From assembly GCA_030640045.1 (NCBI GenBank), contig DAOWKF010000091.1:1-6346 (forward strand): 6,346 nucleotides of DNA, in the 5' to 3' direction. Positions within the stretch are counted from its first letter, which is position 1. Each line of letters begins with the position of its first letter. Under the pieces are notes generated by a model. That model was given only the letters and a program-made list of their open reading frames with translations. It was not told where the DNA came from and searched no databases. This stretch comes from Candidatus Omnitrophota bacterium (GTDB lineage: Bacteria; NPL-UPA2; BS750m-G34). Both the position numbers and the translations under genes were made by a program. Below, one piece after another: positions 1 through 4,463 of this stretch.

Positions 1-161
1 AAATGGTAATTACATTTAGGGCAGACCTTATGATTTTCTATAATCCCTTTTTTAAAGACTATATCCCCACAGTCAGGACACTTAATCCACAAGCCGTGAG
101 GGATGTCTGCCTTTTTAGGAGACTGATTATTTCCTACCTTTGATTTACGAAACCAGACCAT
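1..161 (-). CDS. accD: Acetyl-CoA carboxylase carboxyltransferase subunit beta, N-terminal part (runs off the left edge)
   Basis: Partial gene: only the first 53 codons are in the window. AccD is the beta subunit of the carboxyltransferase of acetyl-CoA carboxylase, which together with AccA transfers CO2 from carboxybiotin to acetyl-CoA to make malonyl-CoA for fatty acid synthesis in the cytoplasm. The translation begins MVWFRKSK and contains the AccD N-terminal pattern IPHGLWIKCPDCG followed by HKVCPKCNYH. Cysteines 28, 31, 47 and 50 form the C-x2-C...C-x2-C zinc ribbon of the family. The ATG at 161 is the only possible start here, because an in-frame TAA lies two codons upstream. No Shine-Dalgarno is visible; the region just upstream is T-rich. 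It lies 69 bp downstream of the corrinoid protein gene on the same strand and may be co-transcribed with it, but the repeat-rich spacer makes that uncertain. The catalytic crotonase-fold domain is outside the window. Confidence 0.93.
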   Translation of the reverse strand, partial: MVWFRKSKVGNNQSPKKADIPHGLWIKCPDCGDIVFKKGIIENHKVCPKCNYH

Positions 162-182
162 AAATTAAAAAAATTTTGGCAC

Positions 183-240
183 CTGCGGCGGGGACACTCT
201 GAAAAAAATTTGCGCAAAAAAAGGACAGGGTTAGACCCCT
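183..240. repeat. Repeat-like spacer between the corrinoid gene and accD
   Basis: The 69-bp spacer carries a composite of simple motifs. On the plus strand these are a GGGGACAC core (about 190-197), the perfect 10-bp palindrome TTTGCGCAAA (209-218) flanked by A runs, and AGGACAGGGTTAGACCCCT (222-240), whose AGGG/CCCT arms can form a small hairpin. Read on the minus strand, the AGGG-loop-CCCT hairpin overlaps the corrinoid gene's last codons and is followed by GTCC and seven T's, so it could act as a weak intrinsic terminator. The GGGGACAG-type core recurs at the end of truB. This resembles the GGGGACAG/GGGTCTGACCCC class of dispersed REP-like elements as I remember them; family membership is inference. 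Confidence 0.5.
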
Positions 241-860
241 AATAATTCCTTGGCTTTATCCACAGCTGAGGCAGCATCCGGGGCATACCCATCAGACCCT
301 ATCTCATCAGCATAATTCTGGGTAACCGGGGCTCCGCCAATCATGGTTTTGACATTACCAAGGCCGGCTTTTTTGAGCTCATCCACAACACCCTTCATTG
401 ACGGCATAGTAGTTGTCAAAAGCGCAGACAAACACAGAACCTGTGAACCATTTTTTGCCGACTCAATAAATTTCTCAGGAGAGACATCAATACCCAGGTC
501 ATCTACCTTAAACCCTGCGCCGCGCATCATCATAGAGACTAAATTCTTGCCGATGTCGTGGAGATCGCCTTTTACTGTGCCGATAGAGACCTTTGCCAAA
601 GGCTCAACCCCTGCCTTGGCGAGCTCTGGTTCCAATATCTCCATGCCCGCATGCATTGCCCTTGCGGCAATAAGTACTTCAGGCACATAAAATTCATTAC
701 TTTTGAATTTAACTCCGACAACTGCCATGCCGCTGATCAGGCCGTCGCTCAAAATCTTTTTTACATCCATTCCTCCTTTAACTGCCTCCCCAACCAATTC
801 CTTTACTTTAGGGGCCTGTCCTTTTATCAAATTATCCGCAATCTCTTTCAACTCAACCAT
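231..860 (-). CDS. Corrinoid (cobalamin)-binding methyltransferase protein, MtbC/MtaC/MttC type
   Basis: A 209-residue cytoplasmic B12-carrier protein. In methanol-, methylamine- and methoxy-type methyltransferase systems, such proteins accept a methyl group from a substrate methyltransferase on Co(I) and pass it to a second methyltransferase (to CoM, tetrahydrofolate or homocysteine). Residues 1-88 match the helical B12-binding cap domain, including the NEFYVPEVLIAARAM segment (55-69). Residues 90-209 are the Rossmann-like B12 domain, with the signature D99-L-H101-D-I-G104 (His101 is the expected lower cobalt ligand), S145-A-L147, and G175-G176 near the nucleotide loop. Length is normal for the family and all key residues are present. 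The ATG at 860 follows a good AAAGGAG ribosome site with 7-nt spacing. No substrate methyltransferase or corrinoid activating ATPase is in the window, so the substrate cannot be assigned. Its neighbours (uxaE upstream, accD downstream) do not help. Confidence 0.92.
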   Translation of the reverse strand: MVELKEIADNLIKGQAPKVKELVGEAVKGGMDVKKILSDGLISGMAVVGVKFKSNEFYVPEVLIAARAMHAGMEILEPELAKAGVEPLAKVSIGTVKGDLHDIGKNLVSMMMRGAGFKVDDLGIDVSPEKFIESAKNGSQVLCLSALLTTTMPSMKGVVDELKKAGLGNVKTMIGGAPVTQNYADEIGSDGYAPDAASAVDKAKELLGV

Positions 861-867
861 GTCCGTG

Positions 868-874
868 CTCCTTT
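868..874 (-). promoter_or_regulatory. Ribosome binding site of the corrinoid protein gene
   Basis: AAAGGAG on the minus strand, 7 nt before the ATG at 860. It is the only well-placed, strong Shine-Dalgarno among the starts visible in this window, and it fixes the start of this gene. Confidence 0.8.
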
Positions 875-880
875 CATATC

Positions 881-907
881 ATACGCAGGCTAAAGCCTGC
901 GGCTACC
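881..907. repeat. Palindromic dispersed repeat, CGCAGGC-TAAA-GCCTGCG core, in the corrinoid gene leader
   Basis: Perfect 7-bp inverted repeat at 884-890 and 895-901 around a TAAA loop, extended by GGCTACC on the right. Read on the minus strand it is GGTAGCCGCAGGC...GCCTGCG, which matches a short repeat I recognise from many genomes (GTAGCCGCAGGCTTTAGCCTGCG type). It lies between the predicted transcription start (near 914) and the ribosome site (868-874), so the hairpin would form in the 5' leader of the corrinoid gene mRNA, about 9 nt from the Shine-Dalgarno. It has no adjoining U run and is not a typical terminator for the upstream uxaE. Confidence 0.75.
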
Positions 908-920
908 ATTTTATTTTTTA

Positions 921-948
921 ATTATATCATTCATTTTCACTGTGTCAA
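921..948 (-). promoter_or_regulatory. Near-consensus sigma70-type promoter for the corrinoid protein gene
   Basis: On the minus strand TTGACA (948-943) and TATAAT (926-921) are both perfect consensus hexamers, 16 bp apart. The -35 box overlaps the uxaE TGA stop (945-947), so the promoter begins inside the last codons of the preceding gene. Transcription would start near 914-915 and give a leader of about 54 nt containing the hairpin repeat and the Shine-Dalgarno. This makes the corrinoid gene (and possibly accD) a transcription unit independent of uxaE. Confidence 0.75.
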
Positions 949-2204
949 GATTTTTTACATATTCCTGCCAGGCTTAGATGTCTGCCTAAATGGGTCTTTA
1001 GCATTTCGTAATGCTCATCCTCATTGAGATTTAAGGTCTTGTAAATTTCCTCTCTCATATCTTTCAGGATGCTACCGTAGGTGATATGCATAAGCTGTCT
1101 GGCATTATTTTCATTGAGGAGCCCGGGGAGTTTCTCATCTGAGAGTTTATCGAGCGCAGGAACCTTAGACAGGTCAGTAGTAACATGGTAAGATTTGCGG
1201 TCTTTTTCAAAACTACGAAGGGCGAGCTCATGCATGCTGCGATAGAGCGCAGGGTCTTTATGACTGATAAGCCGGACTGCCTCAAGCCAGTTCGTTCCGG
1301 CAGTCTTGATGTGAAAAACCCCGTGAGCCGCTTCTGAAATTATCGGATAAATAGAAAACTTGTCGCTGCCGCTATGGATGCTTAATTTATATCCGCCAAA
1401 CTCCCGGCATATAGCGGCATGGGCTAAGAATTGTTCTTTAAATACCTCTATATCGCCGATATAGTCAATCCCCTTCTCAAAGTCACCGATAAATCTTAAG
1501 GCCAGGCTTGTAAAATTAACGCCGGCTTTGCGCAGCTTCTCAACAATGAATCTATGGGCTTCAGGCGTGGTTGGCGTGGTAGTCTCATCTACTGAGGCCT
1601 CAAAATCAACCCTTCGACGTTGCTCAGGGTTCACGCACTCCTGAATAAGATTATAACACCTTATAATATGCTCTATTGCCTTGCCATAGATGGACACAAT
1701 ATCCTTTGCCCGGTCATTGACATAGTCTGAGGGGTCTATGGTGAACATAGTATAGCCGCATTCACAGGCCTTAATCACATCCTCTTCCTTTTTGACATGG
1801 TCAATATCAGCTCCGTAACCTCCTCTATAACCTGCCTGAAAAACTCCCCACATAGCATCATCCAGGACATCTTGCATGCTTCTGCCTGTGCGCTCCATCT
1901 CCCGTATAGACTGCTGTGCAAAGACCGGGAATATCTCCCTGCCTTTAAGGGTCTTAACATGGCCCGGGGTAGCCAGACCCAATCTATCCCCGAAACCAAA
2001 ACTTCTCTTAATACCGCAGGTAACAGGGTTTAGATGCGGGAATAATTTTCGTAATTTATTTGCATTGGCGTGGGTGAGTTCGGATATCGGTCCAAATTCC
2101 GGATCATCGGAAAGCAGATATTTCTTGAGGTCCTTTTGCGCAAGGGAATAGGTCTTGTTGTTTTTTTCTAATTTAGACTCAGGATAAATATTATAACCTT
2201 TCAT
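945..2204 (-). CDS. uxaE: Tagaturonate epimerase family protein (UxaE-like)
   Basis: 419 residues. UxaE, described in Thermotoga, interconverts tagaturonate and fructuronate in a variant of hexuronate (galacturonate) catabolism. The whole protein is colinear with the Thermotoga enzyme as I remember it: S68-FGFGDRLG-L77 followed by TPGHVK, FAQQSIREMERTGR (95-108), DVLDDAMWGVFQAGY (112-126), GADIDHVK (131-138), FTIDPSD (154-160), SVDET (204-208), LALRFIGDFEKGIDY (234-248), HSGSDKFSIYP (277-287), HIKTAGTNWLEA (298-309), HVTTDLSKVP (340-349) and HITYGSILKD (373-382). The conserved His, Asp and Glu in these blocks suit a metal-dependent sugar isomerase/epimerase fold. It seems about 50-60 residues shorter than the Thermotoga protein, mainly after FTIDPSD, where residues 192-199 (NPEQRRRV) are encoded by a dispersed-repeat sequence. 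The ATG at 2204 has no Shine-Dalgarno but sits just below a promoter. No other hexuronate genes are visible, so the in vivo substrate is unproven. Confidence 0.88.
   Translation of the reverse strand: MKGYNIYPESKLEKNNKTYSLAQKDLKKYLLSDDPEFGPISELTHANANKLRKLFPHLNPVTCGIKRSFGFGDRLGLATPGHVKTLKGREIFPVFAQQSIREMERTGRSMQDVLDDAMWGVFQAGYRGGYGADIDHVKKEEDVIKACECGYTMFTIDPSDYVNDRAKDIVSIYGKAIEHIIRCYNLIQECVNPEQRRRVDFEASVDETTTPTTPEAHRFIVEKLRKAGVNFTSLALRFIGDFEKGIDYIGDIEVFKEQFLAHAAICREFGGYKLSIHSGSDKFSIYPIISEAAHGVFHIKTAGTNWLEAVRLISHKDPALYRSMHELALRSFEKDRKSYHVTTDLSKVPALDKLSDEKLPGLLNENNARQLMHITYGSILKDMREEIYKTLNLNEDEHYEMLKTHLGRHLSLAGICKKS
1608..1631. repeat. Dispersed-repeat-like palindrome inside uxaE coding sequence
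   Basis: Inverted repeat AACCCT (1608-1613) / AGGGTT (1626-1631) with a 12-nt centre. On the minus strand the core CCCTGAGCAACGTCGAAGGG resembles the very common dispersed repeat with core CCCTGAGC-n-GTCGAAGGG. It is read in frame as N-P-E-Q-R-R-R-V (residues 192-199 of the UxaE-like protein), in a poorly conserved segment between two conserved blocks. Assignment as a mobile or expanding repeat is from recognition of the motif, not from a genome comparison. Confidence 0.6.
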
Positions 2205-2211
2205 TATTTTT

Positions 2212-2240
2212 ATAATATCAAAAAGATGTTATTGTGACAA
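2212..2240 (-). promoter_or_regulatory. Promoter of uxaE, predicted leaderless
   Basis: Minus strand TTGTCA (2240-2235) and TATTAT (2217-2212), each one mismatch from consensus, separated by exactly 17 bp. Only 7 nt separate the -10 box from the ATG at 2204, so the predicted +1 falls at or within a base or two of the start codon. That fits with the absence of a Shine-Dalgarno upstream of the gene. Confidence 0.65.
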
Positions 2241-2260
2241 GAAATATTTTGATGTAAAAT
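2232..2260 (+). promoter_or_regulatory. Promoter of queH, predicted leaderless, overlapping the uxaE -35 box
   Basis: TTGTGA (2232-2237, four of six consensus bases) and TAAAAT (2255-2260, five of six), spaced 17 bp. The -10 box ends 6 nt before the queH ATG at 2267, again placing +1 at the start codon; there is no Shine-Dalgarno. Its -35 hexamer shares bases 2235-2237 with that of uxaE, inside the near-palindrome TTGTGACAA (2232-2240), so the two promoters fire away from a common centre. Confidence 0.55.
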
Positions 2261-2266
2261 AGAATT

Positions 2267-2875
2267 ATGCAGAAAATAGTTTTACATTTTTGCTGCGGGC
2301 CGTGCGGGGCAGGGGTCATTGAGCCCCTCTCCGCTCAATTCAGAATTACCGGTTATTTCTATAATCCGAATATCTGGCCTGAGGAAGAGTATGAGAAACG
2401 CCGTGGTAGCGCTAAAAAGATTGCAAAGGTTACGAAGATAGAAATGATTGCAGGTCCTTATGAAAATTTTATGTTTGAAGAAAAGGTGGAGAGATTGCTT
2501 CGCTACGCTCGCAATGACTGTAACTACCAAAAAGAGGGAGGGAAAAGATGTCTTCTATGTTACAGGCTCCGGCTCGAGAAAACAGCAGCCTTTGCTAAAG
2601 AAAATGGCATAGATATCTTTACAACTACCCTCTCTATAAGCCCGCACAAAAAGGCAGATTCAATTAATGCTATAGGTGTAGAAATAGCAAAAGCGCATGG
2701 ACTTAATTTCTATGAGGCAGACTTTAAGAAAAATAATGGTTTTGCGAAAAGCGTGAGGTTGAGTAAAGAATTGGGATTATACCGGCAAAAATACTGCGGA
2801 TGTCAAGATAGTGCCCAATGGCTTCCCAAATCAAGCATGTCCTCGACCGCGATCGGGGATCGTGGAATGACATAA
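2267..2875 (+). CDS. queH: Epoxyqueuosine reductase QueH
   Basis: 202 residues. QueH reduces epoxyqueuosine in tRNA to queuosine, the last step of this wobble-base modification; it is an iron-sulphur enzyme unrelated to QueG and common in anaerobes. Visible motifs are the N-terminal HFCCGPC (His7, Cys9, Cys10, Cys13), YFYNPNIWPEEEY (30-42), GGKRCLLCYRLRLEKTA (91-107, Cys95 and Cys98), TTTLSISPHK (119-128), and the C-terminal YCGCQDS with Cys177 and Cys179. The CC, C-x2-C and C-x-C cysteines are the expected cluster ligands. The start matches the family exactly. Two parts look repeat-derived: residues 75-84 (ERLLRYARND), just before the GGKRC motif, and roughly the last 14-16 residues after the conserved C-terminal cysteines. 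All expected cysteines are present, so the gene looks functional. It is the only plus-strand gene, divergent from uxaE and convergent with ribF, with a 45-bp 3' overlap. Confidence 0.93.
   Translation: MQKIVLHFCCGPCGAGVIEPLSAQFRITGYFYNPNIWPEEEYEKRRGSAKKIAKVTKIEMIAGPYENFMFEEKVERLLRYARNDCNYQKEGGKRCLLCYRLRLEKTAAFAKENGIDIFTTTLSISPHKKADSINAIGVEIAKAHGLNFYEADFKKNNGFAKSVRLSKELGLYRQKYCGCQDSAQWLPKSSMSSTAIGDRGMT
2491..2518. repeat. Dispersed palindromic repeat inserted in queH
   Basis: The minus strand reads GTCATTGCGAGCGTAGCGAA followed by GCAATCTC, a repeat I recognise from many bacterial genomes, usually between genes. Its outer arms ATTGC/GCAAT form a dyad. Here it is read in frame on the plus strand as E-R-L-L-R-Y-A-R-N-D, the typical translation of this element in that direction, inside an intact queH. 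In other QueH proteins this position is a variable stretch before the GGKRC-x2-C motif, so the insertion appears tolerated. Confidence 0.8.
2831..2875. repeat. Hairpin repeat forming the tail-to-tail overlap of queH and ribF
   Basis: The 45-bp overlap of the convergent genes consists almost wholly of a palindromic element. CCGCGATC (2847-2854) pairs with GATCGTGG (2858-2865) around GGG, 8 bp with one G.U in the queH transcript (C.A mismatch in the ribF transcript). On the minus strand it begins GTCATTCCACGATCC, resembling GTCATTCC-type dispersed repeats. Both stop codons lie at its edges (ribF TGA at 2831-2833, queH TAA at 2873-2875). There is no adjacent U run, so it is not a standard terminator, although the hairpin could protect 3' ends. 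Confidence 0.7.
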
Positions 2876-3757
2876 AAGACTCATAGCCCTTTTCCTATCT
2901 TTCTCTATCTGCCTTATGAGCGCCTCTTTAGAATGGAAAACACGCTCTCGCCGCAAATAGTATTTAAAAATAAATTCTAACTGTTTATGGTAGATATCCT
3001 TTTTAAAATCAAAGATATTGATCTCAAAAGATTTTTCCCGGCCATAGAAAGTCGGCCTGAATCCAAAATTGGCCAGGGCATTGAACCTCTTTTTGTTATA
3101 TACGACAAACCCGCAATAGACTCCGGTGGGCGGCAGGACCTCATGATGCGGCCTTATATTTGCCGTAGGAAAACCGAGCAGACTTCCCCTCCGGTAGCCT
3201 CTCATAACTGTCCCTGTAACAGAATACGGTCTCCCCAGGAGCCGCTCTGCATCTATAAGACAACCCTGCCGGATGAGTCTCCTTATGCGGGTACTGCTTA
3301 CTATCTCTCCGTCTCTATACACAGGAGTGACTTTAATTAATCTGAATCCTTCTTCTTTTGAAAGCCGGGACAAAAGGTCTATCCTGCCACGGGACTGATA
3401 TCCAAATGCAATGTCAGTTGAGACAACCAATGCCCTGGTTGAAAGTTTTTTTACGAGAACCTGCGATACAAACTCCTTGGCCGGTATCCTGGAAAATGCA
3501 TTCGTAAAATTGGCAACAACACATATTTTTATTCCCATGAGGGACAAAAGCTCCATCCTCTTCTCAAGGCTTGTCAAAAGAGGGGGCGCATTCCCGGGCG
3601 AAAGGACATCAATGGGGTGAGGTGAAAATGTAAGGACAGTAGATGCCTTTTTTAAAATCTTCTGATGCCCTATATGGACGCCATCAAAGATCCCAAGGGT
3701 GAGGACGCCGCCTTTAAATCTTTTGTCGATATTTCGTAAGCCGGAAATAATTTTCAT
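2831..3757 (-). CDS. ribF: Bifunctional riboflavin kinase / FAD synthetase
   Basis: 308 residues, normal for RibF, which phosphorylates riboflavin to FMN and adenylates FMN to FAD in the cytoplasm. The N-terminal nucleotidyltransferase domain (about 1-175) shows LGIFDGVHIGH (21-31, the HxGH nucleotide site), TFSPHP (43-48), a divergent DIAFG in place of the usual DFRFG, and the VSSTRIRRLI block. The C-terminal flavokinase domain (about 178-290) begins at LLGRPYSVTG and has GYRRGSLLGFPTANI, GVYCGFVV, ANFGFRPTF and the FEINIFDF segment, whose Glu corresponds to the catalytic base (the usual E-x-H reads E-x-N). The segment between HxGH and TFSPHP is about 10 residues shorter than in E. coli RibF. 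The last 16-17 residues (from MSLLCHSTIP onward) are encoded by a repeat. The ATG overlaps the truB stop as ATGA and no good Shine-Dalgarno is near, so translation is probably coupled to truB. Confidence 0.93.
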   Translation of the reverse strand: MKIISGLRNIDKRFKGGVLTLGIFDGVHIGHQKILKKASTVLTFSPHPIDVLSPGNAPPLLTSLEKRMELLSLMGIKICVVANFTNAFSRIPAKEFVSQVLVKKLSTRALVVSTDIAFGYQSRGRIDLLSRLSKEEGFRLIKVTPVYRDGEIVSSTRIRRLIRQGCLIDAERLLGRPYSVTGTVMRGYRRGSLLGFPTANIRPHHEVLPPTGVYCGFVVYNKKRFNALANFGFRPTFYGREKSFEINIFDFKKDIYHKQLEFIFKYYLRRERVFHSKEALIRQIEKDRKRAMSLLCHSTIPDRGRGHA

Positions 3758-4455
3758 TTAAAAAAGGGCGCTGTCCCCTTTTCCACATACTTTGCGGGGT
3801 TATCGCTTTTGAGAAGCTCGTCTAATTCTACAGATTCACTGATGTGGTAATCCCCTGTTTTTATACGGGAAAGACGCGATAGATATGCCCCGCAGCCCAG
3901 GACATTGCCAATGTCTTCACAAAGGGTGCGGATATAAGTGCCTTTTGAACACGCCAGTTTAAAAACTACACTTGGCAGATTAATCTCCAGGATTTTCAAC
4001 CAGAAAATTTTTACTTTTCGCGCGGGCCTATCCACGACCTTGCCTGAACGCGCCAGTTTATAAAGCCTCTTACCTTTTATCCTTACTGCCGAATACATCG
4101 GAGGGGTCTGCTCAATCTCTCCCTGAAATTCTCTAAACGCTTCTCTTATCTTTTCCTGGGTTATACCCTTAAGCTCCCGTTGCTCCAGGACCTTTCCGTC
4201 TCCGTCCTGTGTATCAGTAGTCTCTCCAAGAACCATCTCTCCCTCGTATTCTTTATCAAAATTGGTGACATGCGCTGTGAGCCGGGTAGCAGACCCAATA
4301 AATAGAGGAAGGACACCTGTTGCCTGCGGGTCCAGTGTGCCGCCGTGACCTACTTTAAGCCCGGGGAAAAGTTTCCTCACCATAAGCACGACATCATGGG
4401 AGGTAAGTCCGCCGGGTTTATTTATATTAATGACACCGGAAACCATGTTTTGCAT
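3754..4455 (-). CDS. truB: tRNA pseudouridine(55) synthase TruB, short form
   Basis: TruB converts U55 in the T-loop of tRNAs to pseudouridine. From the ATG at 4455 the protein is 233 residues. It starts with GVININKPGGLTSHDVV (7-23) and has the catalytic motif GHGGTLDPQATGVLPL with Asp42 as nucleophile, then YEGEMVLGETTDTQDGDG, the TPPMYSAVRIKGKRLYKLAR block and GTYIRTLCEDIG. The open frame extends to 4539, but the extra residues overlap nrnA and do not resemble TruB, so I chose 4455; an ATG at 4446 (MVSGV) is equally compatible with the family. Neither has a clear Shine-Dalgarno, and the start lies about 8 nt below the nrnA stop, suggesting coupling. The protein ends soon after the ELDELL segment and lacks the C-terminal PUA-like domain of E. 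coli TruB. Its last residues, EKGTAPFFK, come from a repeat-like palindrome. Confidence 0.93.
   Translation of the reverse strand: MQNMVSGVININKPGGLTSHDVVLMVRKLFPGLKVGHGGTLDPQATGVLPLFIGSATRLTAHVTNFDKEYEGEMVLGETTDTQDGDGKVLEQRELKGITQEKIREAFREFQGEIEQTPPMYSAVRIKGKRLYKLARSGKVVDRPARKVKIFWLKILEINLPSVVFKLACSKGTYIRTLCEDIGNVLGCGAYLSRLSRIKTGDYHISESVELDELLKSDNPAKYVEKGTAPFFK
3761..3782. repeat. GGGGACAG-type palindrome at the truB/ribF junction
   Basis: Inverted repeat AAAAGGG (3762-3768) / CCCTTTT (3776-3782) with a 7-nt loop. On the minus strand the order is AAAAGGGGACAGCGCCC followed by six T's. It encodes the KGTAPFF end of TruB and finishes a few bases before the ribF ATG. The stem is only three G-C plus four A-U pairs, so as a terminator it would be weak, but it could reduce readthrough into ribF. 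GTAPFF/GTVPFF endings are what I associate with this class of GGGGACAG repeats running into gene ends. Confidence 0.6.
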
Positions 4456-4463
4456 TTTGCGTT

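Noticed and set aside
343..921. Plus-strand open frames opposite the corrinoid gene (343-690, 558-893, 703-921)
   Set aside because: They are antisense to a well-conserved protein, have no family resemblance and no start signals; they are shadows.
861..944. Cobalamin riboswitch upstream of the corrinoid protein gene
   Set aside because: The predicted leader is only about 54 nt, holds one simple hairpin and has no recognisable B12-box; a cobalamin riboswitch needs far more sequence.
2282..2530. Minus-strand frame opposite queH with a VIASVAKQS-like stretch
   Set aside because: That stretch is only the other-strand translation of the dispersed repeat at 2491-2518; the plus-strand QueH is clearly the real gene.
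881..2875. CRISPR array
   Set aside because: The palindromes differ from each other in sequence and are irregularly spaced, without repeat-spacer periodicity; no cas-like gene is present.
2876..2930. Intrinsic terminator after queH
   Set aside because: The hairpin in the queH/ribF overlap is not followed by a U run, and the sequence beyond the stop has no other stem.
2987..3340. Plus-strand open frames opposite ribF and the other minus-strand genes
   Set aside because: The minus-strand genes show full family motifs in their frames; the opposite frames show none.
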